Counted from the stretch's first letter, positions 8,362 to 17,130 are shown. The stretch: DNA of 64,000 bases from Nocardioides flavus (ex Wang et al. 2016) (GCF_014653115.1 NZ_BNAD01000002.1:310001-374000); one strand, 5' to 3'. Program-made: numbers and translations. Notes: generated from the sequence alone by a model not told the origin.

Positions 8362-8751
8362 ATGACTCCGACCCTGACCAGCCCGTCCTCGCCCACCGCG
8401 CGCTACGCGATCGCCATGGCCGTGTCGGTCGGCACGGTCCTGTTCCTGCTCCTCGGCATCGGCGCCCTCGGGATCATCGGCGACGGCGACCGGGACTGGG
8501 TCTTTCTCGCCGCGCCCGCGGTCCTGCTGGTCGTCGCGCTCGCCACGCGCCTGCGCCCGCGCGGGATGGCGTACGCGCTGGGCGCCGCGGCGCTGGCGAC
8601 CGTCGCCGCCGGTGTCGCGGCGGTGGTGATGGTCGCGACCGACGACGTGGCGGCCTCGGTCGCGGACGTCGTCATGCTGACCGCGATGTACGCCGGGCTG
8701 TTCGCCACCGGCGCGTGGCTCTTCACCCGGGTCAGGGCGTCCGGCGCCTGA
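8362..8751 (+). CDS. Hypothetical four-helix membrane protein
   Basis: 129 residues. Four hydrophobic segments are visible (about 16-36, 45-61, 72-92 and 102-120), separated by short charged loops such as RLRPRGM, and there is no signal peptide cleavage site. I do not recognise the family. It is convergent with the ABC-2 permease, and the two coding 3' ends overlap by 20 bases (8732-8751). The ATG is set by the -10 box immediately upstream; an in-frame earlier start would lie inside the proline dehydrogenase promoter. Confidence 0.7.
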   Translation: MTPTLTSPSSPTARYAIAMAVSVGTVLFLLLGIGALGIIGDGDRDWVFLAAPAVLLVVALATRLRPRGMAYALGAAALATVAAGVAAVVMVATDDVAASVADVVMLTAMYAGLFATGAWLFTRVRASGA

Positions 8752-9469
8752 GCGTGGCGGCCCCGAGCGCGAGCGCCGCCAGCGCGAAGCACGCGACCAC
8801 CGCCACGTCGCCCCACACCTCGCCGGTCGCGGTGCTGGCCACGAGGCCCTGCATCGCGTCCACGGCGTACGACAGCGGCAGCACGTCGCTGATCGCCTCG
8901 AGGACCTGCGGCATCGCCTCGCGAGGCACGAAGAGCCCGCACAGCAGGACCTGGGGCAGCACGAGCGCGGGCATGAACTGCACCGCCTGGAACTCGGTGG
9001 TCGCAAACGCGCTGACCAGCAGCCCGAGGGCGGTGCCGAGGACCGCGTCGGCGACGGCGACCACCCCGAGCAGCCACACCGGCCCCTGCACGTCGAGGCC
9101 GAGCAGCCCGACGCTGACGGCGACGGCCAGCGCCGACTGCACCGCGGCGAGCAGCCCGAACGCGAACGCGTAGCCGAGCAGGAAGTCGAGCTTGCCCAGC
9201 GGCATCGTCAGCAGCCGCTCGAGGGTGCCGGAGGAGCGCTCGCGCAGCGTCGTCACGCTCGTCACCAGGAACATCACGATGAAGGGGAACATCGCGAGCA
9301 GGCCCGGCCCGAAGCGGTCGAACAGGGTGGGGTCGAGGTCCTCGAACATCCACCACAGCACGCTGATCAGCGCGCACGGGACCACCAGCAGCATCGCGAG
9401 GGTGCGGTGGTCGCGGCGGACCTGCCGCAGCACCCGGCCGGCGACCGCGAGGGTGACCCGGGGGTTCAT
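8732..9469 (-). CDS. ABC-2 type transporter permease
   Basis: 245 residues from ATG 9469, which overlaps the ATPase stop as ATGA and has GAGGAGGGAG upstream. Six hydrophobic segments are present, with the conserved cytoplasmic loop VTTLRERSSGTLERLLTMP and the segment VLPLSYAVDAMQGL that characterise ABC-2 exporters of the daunorubicin-resistance type. It pairs with the ATPase to form an efflux system of unknown substrate. The 3' end runs 20 bases into the convergent 8362 gene. Confidence 0.88.
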   Translation of the reverse strand: MNPRVTLAVAGRVLRQVRRDHRTLAMLLVVPCALISVLWWMFEDLDPTLFDRFGPGLLAMFPFIVMFLVTSVTTLRERSSGTLERLLTMPLGKLDFLLGYAFAFGLLAAVQSALAVAVSVGLLGLDVQGPVWLLGVVAVADAVLGTALGLLVSAFATTEFQAVQFMPALVLPQVLLCGLFVPREAMPQVLEAISDVLPLSYAVDAMQGLVASTATGEVWGDVAVVACFALAALALGAATLRRRTP

Positions 9470-10182
9470 CGCGCTCCCTCCTCGCCCTCGACCAGGCGGA
9501 GGAACGCCTGCTCGACGTCGGGTGCCCCGGTGCTCTCGCGGATCTGCTGCGGCGACCCGTCGGCGATGATCCTGCCCTCGCGCATGAGCAGCAGCCGGTC
9601 GCTGCGCTCGGCCTCGTCCATGACGTGGCTCGACACGAGGACGGCCGCCCCCGTCGCTGCGATCCGGTGGAACAGCTCCCACAGGTCACGTCGCAGGACC
9701 GGGTCGAGGCCGACCGTCGGCTCGTCCAGCACCAGCAGCTCCGCGGTCCCGAGCAGGGCGACCGCGAGGCTGACCCGGCTGCGCCCGCCCGAGAGCCGGC
9801 CGACGACCCGCGAGCGGTGCTCGTGGAGCCCGACCGCGGCGACCGCCTCGTCGACCCGGCCGTCGTCGACGCCGAGGACACGGGCGAAGAAGGCGAGGTT
9901 CTCCGCGACCGTCAGGTCGTCGTACACGCTCGCCGACTGGGTGACGTAGCCGACGCGCGTGCGCAGGTGCCGGCTGCCCGCCGGCTCACCGAGCACCTCG
10001 ACGGTGCCGGACCGCACCCGCTGCGCGCCCACCAGGCACCGCATGAGGGTGGTCTTGCCGCAGCCGCTCGGCCCGAGCAGGCCGGTCACCCCGGCCGCCA
10101 CGTCCAGCGAGATGCCCGGCAGGACCTCGTGCCCGCCGCGCACGACGACCAGGTCGCGCGCCTGGACGAGGTTCGTCACCAT
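9466..10182 (-). CDS. ABC transporter ATP-binding protein (exporter type)
   Basis: 238 residues, a single nucleotide-binding domain. Walker A is GPSGCGKTT, the signature is LSGGRSR (a Ser-Arg variant of LSGGQ), Walker B is LLVLDEPTVGLDP, and the H-loop is VSSHVMDEAERSD. The GLDP after Walker B and the ABC-2 partner place it in the drug/daunorubicin-type exporter ATPases. Its start is preceded by CACAAT at six bases and no ribosome site, so the operon is probably read from a leaderless mRNA. Confidence 0.9.
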   Translation of the reverse strand: MVTNLVQARDLVVVRGGHEVLPGISLDVAAGVTGLLGPSGCGKTTLMRCLVGAQRVRSGTVEVLGEPAGSRHLRTRVGYVTQSASVYDDLTVAENLAFFARVLGVDDGRVDEAVAAVGLHEHRSRVVGRLSGGRSRVSLAVALLGTAELLVLDEPTVGLDPVLRRDLWELFHRIAATGAAVLVSSHVMDEAERSDRLLLMREGRIIADGSPQQIRESTGAPDVEQAFLRLVEGEEGAR

Positions 10183-10188
10183 GCGCTG

Positions 10189-10194
10189 ATTGTG
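10189..10194 (-). promoter_or_regulatory. Leaderless -10 box of the ABC exporter operon
   Basis: CACAAT (minus) six bases before ATG 10182; the same hexamer and spacing occur before the 12849 gene and the carboxypeptidase gene at 49331. Confidence 0.4.
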
Positions 10195-10209
10195 CGCCTC
10201 AGGCGCCGC

Positions 10210-11004
10210 TCATGGGGTGGTCACGCCGAGGTGCGCGCGGGCGAAGGCGAGCGACTCGGCGAGGTCGGCCTCGCGCTCGTCACGGCCGGCGGCCCGACGC
10301 GTGTTGATCTCGAGCACGACGTGGCCGGAGAAGCCGGTGCCGGCGAGGTGGCGCAGGAAGGCGTCGGCCCCCATCACGCCCCGCCCCGGGACCAGGTGCT
10401 CGTCCTTGGCCGACCCGGTGCCGTCGGTGAGGTGGATGTGGCGCAGGCTCTCGCCCATCCGCTCGGCCATCGCGATCACGTCGCTGCGGGCGATGGCGGC
10501 GTGGGACAGGTCGATCGTGGTGTTGGCGTAGTCGTGCGAGCTGGGGTCCCAGCCGGGGAGGTACATCTCCATCCCGCGACGCGACGAGGCCCGCCACGGA
10601 TACATGTTCTCGACGGCGAAGGCGATGCCCGTACGCGCCTCGAGCGAGGCGATGCCCTCGACGAACCCGGCCGCGTAGTCCTTCTGCCAGCGGAACGGCG
10701 GGTGGACGACCACGACGTCCGCGCCGACGGCCTCGGCCATCTCGGCCGACCGCTCCAGCTTGCCCCAGGGGTCAGTGCCCCAGACCCGCTGGGTGAAGAG
10801 CAGGCACGGCGCGTGCACCGCGCAGATCGGCACCTCGTGGTGCTCGCTCAACCTCCTCACCGCGTCGACCTGCTGGCTGAGCGAGTCGATGCCGACCATC
10901 ACCTCGACGGCGTCGTAGCCCAGCTGTGCCGCCCAGCCGAAGGCGTGCGCCGTCGACTCGGGGTAGACCGAGGCGGACGAGAGGCCGATCAGCGGAGCGG
11001 CCAT
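10210..11004 (-). CDS. Sugar phosphate isomerase/epimerase-like TIM barrel (AP endonuclease 2 fold)
   Basis: 264 residues from ATG 11004, two bases after the Ppx stop. The fold is the xylose-isomerase-like barrel: [73 protein letters not shown] and HVVLEINT supply the usual His/Glu/Asp metal ligands. Substrate is unknown. M. tuberculosis Rv0498 holds the equivalent position beside ppx1, so the partnership with the phosphatase is old, but its meaning is not established. Confidence 0.8.
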   Translation of the reverse strand: MAAPLIGLSSASVYPESTAHAFGWAAQLGYDAVEVMVGIDSLSQQVDAVRRLSEHHEVPICAVHAPCLLFTQRVWGTDPWGKLERSAEMAEAVGADVVVVHPPFRWQKDYAAGFVEGIASLEARTGIAFAVENMYPWRASSRRGMEMYLPGWDPSSHDYANTTIDLSHAAIARSDVIAMAERMGESLRHIHLTDGTGSAKDEHLVPGRGVMGADAFLRHLAGTGFSGHVVLEINTRRAAGRDEREADLAESLAFARAHLGVTTP

Positions 11005-11006
11005 GG

Positions 11007-11951
11007 TCAACGCTGCCTGGTGACGACGGAGATCTGGTCGAGACGCTCGAGGATCACACCCTCGCGCAGCGCCCAGGGGCAGATCTCGAGCGCGGACAGC
11101 TCGAAGATGTCCATGCAGGCCTCCGCGACCAGCGCACCGGGGACGATCTGGTGCGTACGGCTCGGTGAGACGCCCGGCAGCTCGGCGAGCTCCTCGGGCG
11201 ACATGGCCATCAGCTTGGGGATCCAGTCCGACAGCGTCGCGAGCTCCAGCACGCGCGGCACCAGCGGTCCGTCGCCGCTCGGCGCCGCGCCGCAGATCCG
11301 CGCCAGTGAGCGGAAGGTCTTGGACGTGGCCGCGGCCCGGTCGGGCACGCCGGGGCGCAGCAGGTGCCCGGCGTCGCGGGCGATGTCGGCGCGGATCTGG
11401 CGACGCAGGTCGCGGACCTCGTCCTCCGACGGCGCGCCCCCTCCGAACCAGGCGCGTGCCAGCCGCGCCGCGCCGAGCGGGAGGGACCAGGCGACGTCGG
11501 GCGCCTCGTCGGGGCCTCCGGCGATCTCGAGCGAGCCACCGCCGATGTCGAACACCGCGAGCCGGCCGGCCGACCAGCCGAACCAGCGGCGTACGGCCAG
11601 GAAGGTCAGCCGCGCCTCGTCCTCCCCCGACAGCACCTCCAGCGTCACGCCGCTGTGCTCGGCGACGTGCGCGAGCACCTCGTCGGAGTTGACGCTGTCG
11701 CGCACGGCCGAGGTCGCGAAGCCGATCATCTCCTCGCACCCCTTGTCCTCGGCGATCCTCGTCGCCGACGCGCAGAACTCCGTCAGCGCCTCGATGCCCT
11801 GCGGGGTGACCGCGCCCGCCTCGTCGAGGTGCTCGGCCAGGCGCAGCGGCTGCTTGTGCGAGGACGCCGGCAGCGGCGCGGCGCCGCCGTGCGCGTCGAC
11901 CACCAGCAGGTGGCCGGTGTTGGATCCGATGTCGAGGACGCCCAGGCGCAT
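11007..11951 (-). CDS. Ppx/GppA-family phosphatase
   Basis: 314 residues, the short two-domain form found in mycobacteria (Rv0496). The ASKHA phosphate loops are [17 protein letters not shown] and [26 protein letters not shown] precedes the catalytic Glu region [14 protein letters not shown]. The family hydrolyses polyphosphate or pppGpp; the short actinobacterial members favour short-chain polyphosphate. It lacks the C-terminal HD-like extension of E. coli Ppx. Transcription diverges from the cysteine-rich gene over 26 bases. Confidence 0.88.
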   Translation of the reverse strand: MRLGVLDIGSNTGHLLVVDAHGGAAPLPASSHKQPLRLAEHLDEAGAVTPQGIEALTEFCASATRIAEDKGCEEMIGFATSAVRDSVNSDEVLAHVAEHSGVTLEVLSGEDEARLTFLAVRRWFGWSAGRLAVFDIGGGSLEIAGGPDEAPDVAWSLPLGAARLARAWFGGGAPSEDEVRDLRRQIRADIARDAGHLLRPGVPDRAAATSKTFRSLARICGAAPSGDGPLVPRVLELATLSDWIPKLMAMSPEELAELPGVSPSRTHQIVPGALVAEACMDIFELSALEICPWALREGVILERLDQISVVTRQR

Positions 11952-11958
11952 GCCCTTC

Positions 11959-11971
11959 ACGCTACTAGGGT
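11959..11971. promoter_or_regulatory. Divergent leaderless promoters, ppx / cysteine-rich gene
   Basis: ACGCTA at 11959-11964 reads as TAGCGT on the minus strand, seven bases before ATG 11951. TAGGGT at 11966-11971 lies six bases before GTG 11978. The two -10 boxes are one base apart, so each promoter's upstream contacts must fall in the other gene's coding start. Confidence 0.55.
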
Positions 11972-11977
11972 TGCGGA

Positions 11978-12754
11978 GTGCCCGAAGTCGACCTGGTGTT
12001 CCCCCGCGCGTACGTCGAGTTCGCCGACCCCGCCGACGAGGACCAGGTCTTCCGGTGCGACCTGACCTGGCTGACCTCCGCCTACATGTGCATCTTCGGC
12101 CAGGGCTGTGCCGGCATCTACGCCGACGCCCCCGACGTCGGCTGCTGCACCCTCGGCGCACACTTCGCCGACACCGACGACGAGGCGCGGGTCGCGGGGT
12201 TCGTCGCCCAGCTCACCCCCGACGACTGGCAGCTGCACCCCCGGCGCGCCGTACGGAAGTCCGACTGGGTCGAGACCGACGACGAGGGCGAGCGCAAGAC
12301 GCTGGTCGTCGAGGTCGACGGCCAGCAGGCGTGCGTGTTCCACAACCGCACCGACTTCGCCACCGCCGAGGGCCACGTCGGCGCGGGCTGCGCGCTCCAC
12401 GGCCTCGCGCTGCGCCAGGGCCGCAACCCGCTGGAGACCAAGCCCGACGTGTGCTGGCAGCTGCCGATCCGCCGACAGTTCCGCACCGTCGAGCGACAGG
12501 ACGGCACCTCCTACACCGAGGTCTCGATCGGCGAGTACGACCGTCGCGGCTGGGGCCCGGGCGGCCACGACCTCGACTGGTACTGCTCGGGCAACACCGA
12601 GGCGCACGTCGCCGTCGAGCCGGTCTGGGTCACCCACGAGGCCGAGCTCGTCGAGCTGATGGGCCCCGAGGCGTACGCCGAGCTCAGCCGGCACTGCGAG
12701 GCGCACGTGCGCTCCCGCTCGGCCCTCGCGCTGCACCCGGCCGCCCCCCGCTGA
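11978..12754 (+). CDS. Cysteine-rich conserved protein (Rv0495c-like)
   Basis: 258 residues, about ten cysteines. The N-terminal part carries CIFGQGC and VGCC before LGAHF; later come [24 protein letters not shown] and WYCSGN. The pattern is like the zinc/iron-chelating YkgJ/DUF3109 type, so metal binding is likely. The opening [10 protein letters not shown] and the place next to ppx match M. tuberculosis Rv0495c, a protein linked to redox balance; I give that from memory. No transmembrane segment. The GTG start is fixed by the -10 box six bases upstream. Confidence 0.75.
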   Translation: MPEVDLVFPRAYVEFADPADEDQVFRCDLTWLTSAYMCIFGQGCAGIYADAPDVGCCTLGAHFADTDDEARVAGFVAQLTPDDWQLHPRRAVRKSDWVETDDEGERKTLVVEVDGQQACVFHNRTDFATAEGHVGAGCALHGLALRQGRNPLETKPDVCWQLPIRRQFRTVERQDGTSYTEVSIGEYDRRGWGPGGHDLDWYCSGNTEAHVAVEPVWVTHEAELVELMGPEAYAELSRHCEAHVRSRSALALHPAAPR

Positions 12755-12836
12755 GCGCGCCACGGGTTCCGCAGGCGCCGATCGCTCGACATCAAGAGAA
12801 CCGGACCCCGGTGTCACGGCCCGCAGGCAGCGGGAT

Positions 12837-12842
12837 CACAAT
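12837..12842 (+). promoter_or_regulatory. Leaderless -10 box of the VOC gene
   Basis: CACAAT six bases before ATG 12849. The remainder of the 12755-12836 gap shows no feature I can name. Confidence 0.4.
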
Positions 12843-12848
12843 CTGGTC

Positions 12849-13487
12849 ATGCGCCTGGACCACGTCAGCTTCGCCGCAGGACCTGATGGACTCGCCAGCA
12901 CCGCCCAGCGCATCGGGGGGCTGCTCGGCACCGAGTTCGTCGACGGAGGGGTCCACCCTCGTTTCGGCACCCGCAACATGATCCTTCCGCTGGCCTGCGA
13001 CACCTACATGGAGATCGTGGAGGTGCTCGACCACCCGGCGAGCGACAAGGCTCCCTTCGGACAGGCCGTGCGTGCGCGCTCGGCCCTCGGCGGCGGATGG
13101 CTCGGCTGGGTCGTCGCCGTCGACGACATCTCGACCCTCGAGTCCCACCTCGGCCGCGAGGCCGTCAAGGGCAACCGGCACCGCCCGGACGGCACCGAGC
13201 TGCTCTGGAAGCAGCTCGGCGTCAACGGGCTGCTGTCCGACCCCCAGCTCCCCTTCTTCATCGAGTGGATCTCCTCCCCGGAGCTCCACCCGGCCCACGG
13301 CGCCAGCGGCGACTTCTCGCTGGCGTGCCTGGAGATCGCCGGTGACCCGCAGCGGGTCAGCGAGTGGCTCGGCCACAGCGTCGAGGCGCCGCTGGAGGAC
13401 GTGAAGGTCGAGTGGGTCGCTCCCAACGGCACCCCCGGCATCGTCGCGGCCCAGCTGCAGACCCCCAACGGGCTCGTCCGCATCTGA
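12849..13487 (+). CDS. VOC-family (glyoxalase-like) protein
   Basis: 212 residues. It opens with MRLDHVSFA, the metal-ligand His of the first beta-alpha-beta unit, followed by FGTRNMILPL and TYMEIVEVLD, the second ligand Glu region. The second half (LACLEIAGDP, TPNGLVRI) repeats the fold weakly. The whole matches the glyoxalase-like domain 3 group, whose substrates are generally unknown. It is followed two bases later by the methyltransferase start, so the two are co-transcribed. Confidence 0.8.
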   Translation: MRLDHVSFAAGPDGLASTAQRIGGLLGTEFVDGGVHPRFGTRNMILPLACDTYMEIVEVLDHPASDKAPFGQAVRARSALGGGWLGWVVAVDDISTLESHLGREAVKGNRHRPDGTELLWKQLGVNGLLSDPQLPFFIEWISSPELHPAHGASGDFSLACLEIAGDPQRVSEWLGHSVEAPLEDVKVEWVAPNGTPGIVAAQLQTPNGLVRI

Positions 13488-13489
13488 CC

Positions 13490-14179
13490 TTGGCGCACCA
13501 GCCGAGGCCCTCCCCCAACATCTGGAACACCCCGGAGCTCTACGAGCTCGAGAACCGCGCCGCCGACCCGCACGGGCGCATCGTCGCGGCGATGCGGGAG
13601 ATCGACGACTGGTCCGGCCGCACGCTCCTCGACATCGGCTGCGGCAGTGGTTTCCACCTGCCGCTGTGGGCCGCCGCCGCCGCGCATGTCGTCGGCGTCG
13701 AGCCCCATCCCCCGCTCGCGGCGCTCGCCCGCCGGCGTACGCGATCGCTCCCCCACGTGACGGTCCGCGAGGGCACCGCGCAGGCGCTGCCGGTCCCGGA
13801 CGCGTCGGTCGACGTGGCGCACGCTCGCTGGGCCTACTTCTTCGGTCTCGGCAGCGAGCCGGGGCTGCGCGAGCTGGACCGGGTCGTGCGCCGGGGCGGC
13901 ACCGCGTACGTCATCGACAACGACCCCACCCGCTCGACGTTCGGCGCCTGGTTCCGCCGCGGCTTCCCCGAGGTCGACCCCGACGCCGTCGAGCGGTTCT
14001 GGTCGATGCACGGGTGGCAGCGTCGCCAGGTCGACATGGGCTGGTCCTTCGCCTCCCGCGAGGACCTCGAGTCCGTCGTACGCATCGAGCTGCCGCCGGA
14101 GGTCGCGGAGGAGGCGCTCGCCTCGCACACCGGGACCGAGGTGGACTACGCCGTGAACCTGTGGTGGCGCCGCTTCTAG
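13490..14179 (+). CDS. Class I SAM-dependent methyltransferase
   Basis: 229 residues if started at TTG 13490, two bases after the VOC stop; no strong ribosome site is visible, and the next ATG (13591) would cut into the domain. SAM-binding motif I is LLDIGCGSGFH, followed by VVGVEPHP and ALPVPDASVDVAHARWAYFF; the later part has LRELDRVVRRGGTAYVIDND. Substrate unknown. Its TAG stop lies inside a CTAG shared with the convergent gene's stop. Confidence 0.8.
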   Translation: MAHQPRPSPNIWNTPELYELENRAADPHGRIVAAMREIDDWSGRTLLDIGCGSGFHLPLWAAAAAHVVGVEPHPPLAALARRRTRSLPHVTVREGTAQALPVPDASVDVAHARWAYFFGLGSEPGLRELDRVVRRGGTAYVIDNDPTRSTFGAWFRRGFPEVDPDAVERFWSMHGWQRRQVDMGWSFASREDLESVVRIELPPEVAEEALASHTGTEVDYAVNLWWRRF

Positions 14180-15429
14180 GACCGGGCGAACCTCAGCTCC
14201 GTCGTGCCCCACATCGAGGTCGTCACCCTGACGTCCTGCTCCTCGCCGGCCTGCTCGCACGAGCCCGTGCTCATCGTGCAGCGCACGACCTGCACGGTGT
14301 GGACGTAGTGCTTCCCCATCGGGACGGTGTCGTCCCATCGATCGGAGACCGGCAGGAGGAAGCTGTCCGCGTCCTCCCAGACCACGCCTCCCATCTGGGC
14401 GGCCATCTGCGCCTGGCCGACACTCGCAGGCATGTCGACGGCTCGCCACTCGCCGTCCCGCAGGTCCCACACCTCGGGGATGTCGTCCGTGACGAGCCAG
14501 CGTCGGTCGGGCGAGACCGTGAGCGCCTCACCGAGGCGGCGGCCCATGCAGCCATGCCCCGCCTCCGACCAGGCCCCGTCCTCGAGGGCGTACGACGTGA
14601 CGCACGTGTCGCCGGCGTCGGAGGCGTACTCGTAGTCCACGGCGAAGTCGGCGGGGACGTCATCGCCGATCCAGCCGCTCGGCGGTTGCGCCTCGATCGT
14701 CGAGCCGTCGTCCCTCAGCAGCCAGTAGGTGCCGCGACCCTCGTCGAACGGCGCGCCCTCGTAGACAAGACCCTCGTCGGTGAAGCCGGCCATCCGGATC
14801 GTCGCCCCGTAGCCCTCGGACTCGTCCGGCTCCGGCTGGTGCGGGACAGGTGTCACGGCCATGGTCTCGAGCTCCACCACCCAGGACGCGTAGGCGACCC
14901 GACGACCGTCGCGCGAGACCTCGACCCGTGCGTCGTGGACACCCCCGCCGAAGGTCTCGGCCGGGAGCTCGCGCAGGGACATGTCGGGAGCCATCACGGC
15001 CAGGCCGAGCTGCCCCTCGTCGTGGCCGGTCATGACGAGCCACCCGCCCGCCACCTCACGAGGGGGGTAGGCGTAGTTGACCTCGTCGGGCACGTCGTAC
15101 ATCTGGCCGTCGCTCCAGATCCCGCCCTCGCCGAAGAACGGCAACGCCGGGGGCTCCCCCTGCGGCAGGGAGCGCGCCCAGCTCAGGGCCGCTCTGCCCG
15201 AGTCGGTGCCGCCGACGGCGACCTGCCCCTCCCGGGCGAGTGGCCCTGTCCCCGGCCACAGCACCGAGCCGGCGACCACGGCAGCGGTCGCGAGGGCGAG
15301 GGCCCCTCCGGTGCGCCGCCGGCGGCGACGACGCCCGCCCACGAGCGCGGTGCGGGCCAGACCCGGCGGCACCACGGTGGGGGCGACGGCGGCGGCCATG
15401 CGGTCCAGGAGCTGTGTGTCGAGGCTCAT
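14176..15429 (-). CDS. Sigma-factor-associated membrane protein, hypothetical
   Basis: 417 residues. A cytoplasmic N-terminus of about 35 residues ends in a run of arginines, then a single transmembrane segment (about 40-58) leads to a large extracytoplasmic domain with repeated beta-strand motifs (GGWLVMTGHD, SRDGRRVAYAS, SPDRRWLVTDD), suggesting a propeller. The ATG overlaps the sigma factor stop as ATGA. By position and topology it may be a regulator of that sigma factor, which is inference. No zinc-binding anti-sigma HxxxCxxC motif is visible. Confidence 0.65.
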   Translation of the reverse strand: MSLDTQLLDRMAAAVAPTVVPPGLARTALVGGRRRRRRRTGGALALATAAVVAGSVLWPGTGPLAREGQVAVGGTDSGRAALSWARSLPQGEPPALPFFGEGGIWSDGQMYDVPDEVNYAYPPREVAGGWLVMTGHDEGQLGLAVMAPDMSLRELPAETFGGGVHDARVEVSRDGRRVAYASWVVELETMAVTPVPHQPEPDESEGYGATIRMAGFTDEGLVYEGAPFDEGRGTYWLLRDDGSTIEAQPPSGWIGDDVPADFAVDYEYASDAGDTCVTSYALEDGAWSEAGHGCMGRRLGEALTVSPDRRWLVTDDIPEVWDLRDGEWRAVDMPASVGQAQMAAQMGGVVWEDADSFLLPVSDRWDDTVPMGKHYVHTVQVVRCTMSTGSCEQAGEEQDVRVTTSMWGTTELRFARS

Positions 15430-15938
15430 CGCTGGACTCCTGCAAGGTCGATGTCGGTGTCGGCGGTGAGACCGCGCATGATGGCCAGCGCCCGCGAGGC
15501 GTGCGACTTCACGGCGCCCGCGCTGCAGCCGAGCGCGTCTGCGATCTGCGCCTCGGAGAGGTCGTCGTAGTAGCGCAGGACCATGACGGCGCGCTGGCGC
15601 GGGGACAGCGAGGCGAGCAGCGTGAAGACCTGGTCGCGGTCCTCGGGCCCGACCTGGTGGAACGCGACGTCGGGCACGTCGTCGGTCACCACCTCGCTCC
15701 GGCGGCCGCGCTGACGGGTGCGGTCGATGGCGGCACGGGTCATGATCGAGCGGACGTACGCCTCCTGCGCGCCCTTGCGCTGGATGCGCGGCCACGCGAC
15801 GTACGCCCTCTCCAGCGCGATCTGCAGCAGGTCCTCGGCGGCATGCTGGTCACCAGCGGTGAGCAGCCGGGCCGTGCGCAGCAGCGCCGTGGACCGGGAG
15901 TCCACGAACTCGACGAAGTCGTCGTCGCGTCGTGCCAC
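15426..15938 (-). CDS. SigE-family ECF RNA polymerase sigma factor
   Basis: 170 residues from GTG 15938, with GAGGAG five to six bases upstream. Region 2 is DDDFVEFVDSRSTALLRTARLL through AAEDLLQIALERAYVAWPRI; region 4 is LSPRQRAVMVLRYYDDLSEAQIADALGCSAGAVKSHASRAL (promoter -35 recognition helix-turn-helix). These fit the Streptomyces-type SigE family (TIGR02983). It is translationally coupled to the membrane protein downstream, its probable control partner. No target promoter can be assigned from this window. Confidence 0.9.
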   Translation of the reverse strand: MARRDDDFVEFVDSRSTALLRTARLLTAGDQHAAEDLLQIALERAYVAWPRIQRKGAQEAYVRSIMTRAAIDRTRQRGRRSEVVTDDVPDVAFHQVGPEDRDQVFTLLASLSPRQRAVMVLRYYDDLSEAQIADALGCSAGAVKSHASRALAIMRGLTADTDIDLAGVQR

Positions 15939-16011
15939 GGGCTCTCCTCGGGGTCGGCGGGTCCTCTGCCCGTGAAGACGACGACGGGCCGCGACCGGTT
16001 GACGTCCGGGG

Positions 16012-17055
16012 TCAGCTCGACTCGCGGATCGCCAGCGTCGGCTCGAGCAGGACGCCCCGCGTCTCGACGGGCTGGTGCGAGAGCAGCGCGCGCAGGGCGC
16101 GGACGATCTCGACCGCCACGTCCTCCAGCGGCTGGCGTACGGACGTGAGCCCGACGGGGAAGACCTGCGCGACCTGGGAGTCGTCGAAGCCGACCACCGC
16201 GATGTCCTTGCCGGGCGCGAGCTGGCGGATCCAGAGCGTGTGGAGGACGCCCATCGCGAGGGTGTCCGACGCGCACACGAAGGCGGTGGGCGCGGACTCG
16301 TCGAGCAACACGGCGGCCGCCTCGGCGCCGCTGTGCACGACGTCCTCGACCCGCGAGGCCAGGCCCGTGGTGGGCAGGCCGTTGGCGTGCATGGTGCGGA
16401 CCCAGCCGGAGCGACGGTCCTCGCCGATCGGGGAGTCCTTGCGCCAGCCGATCCAGGCGATGCGCGTGTGGCCGCGGTCGATGAGGTGCTGCGTGGCGAG
16501 GGCGATGCCGGCGGCACCGTCGACGTCGACCCAGACGTGGCGGGCACCCTCGTCGTCCCAGGGGCGACCGAAGGCGACGAAGGGTGCACGCTGCTGGCTC
16601 AGCCACGCCGCCTGGGGGTTGCCGAGGTAGGTGTCGGTGACGACGAAGGCGTCGACCGCGGTCGAGCGCAGCAGGTTCTCGTAGCCGCCGATCGGGTCGT
16701 CGTCGTCGCCCGGGAAGAGCAGCACGTGGTAGCCGACCTCCTCGCTGGCCTCGACCAGCGAGTGCACGAAGCGGTCCATCGCGGCGTTGGCGGTGCCCTC
16801 CTGCGCGGGGGCGAAGCGCAGTCCGATCAGCGAGGACGTGCGGGTGCGGAGGTTGCGGGCGGCGCGGTTGGGCGAGTAGCCGAGCTCGGCGATCGTCTGC
16901 CGCACCCGCTCGAGGGTGTCGGGGCGCAGCAGGTCGGGGTTGTTGACCGCGTTGGAGACGGTCTGTCTAGACACGCCTGCGCGCTCGGCGACGTCGGCCA
17001 GGGTCGGCGGGGTGACGGGCAGCGTGCTGCCCGACCGGTGCTCGCTGCGTGCCAT
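16012..17055 (-). CDS. LacI-family transcriptional regulator
   Basis: 347 residues from ATG 17055 with GAGGGGGAG six bases upstream. The DNA-binding head is TLADVAERAGVSRQTVSNAVN with the hinge YSPNRAARNLRT; the periplasmic-binding-like sensor domain follows (SLIGLRFAP, DAFVVTD, HLIDRGHTRIAWIG, FVCASDTLAMGV, IAVVGFDDSQVAQ). It should respond to a sugar or related ligand. No transport or catabolic operon is adjacent, so its targets lie elsewhere; a likely self-operator sits just upstream. Confidence 0.9.
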   Translation of the reverse strand: MARSEHRSGSTLPVTPPTLADVAERAGVSRQTVSNAVNNPDLLRPDTLERVRQTIAELGYSPNRAARNLRTRTSSLIGLRFAPAQEGTANAAMDRFVHSLVEASEEVGYHVLLFPGDDDDPIGGYENLLRSTAVDAFVVTDTYLGNPQAAWLSQQRAPFVAFGRPWDDEGARHVWVDVDGAAGIALATQHLIDRGHTRIAWIGWRKDSPIGEDRRSGWVRTMHANGLPTTGLASRVEDVVHSGAEAAAVLLDESAPTAFVCASDTLAMGVLHTLWIRQLAPGKDIAVVGFDDSQVAQVFPVGLTSVRQPLEDVAVEIVRALRALLSHQPVETRGVLLEPTLAIRESS

Positions 17056-17078
17056 GCCCTGCTCCCCCTCGACCGCCC

Positions 17079-17090
17079 TAGATCGATCCA
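17079..17090. promoter_or_regulatory. Candidate LacI-family operator (autoregulation)
   Basis: TAGATCGATCCA is a near-perfect palindrome centred on CG, the classical LacI-family half-site arrangement, with one mismatch from TGGATCGATCCA. It lies 24-35 bases upstream of the regulator's ATG. Confidence 0.5.
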
Positions 17091-17130
17091 ATCACGGTGA
17101 GCATAGGCCCCGGGTGTCGGTGGGCTCACC

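Noticed and set aside
9625..12981. 1118-codon plus-strand open frame
   Set aside because: It crosses four well-supported genes on the other strand, shows no domain and has a composition typical of antisense frames in high-GC DNA.
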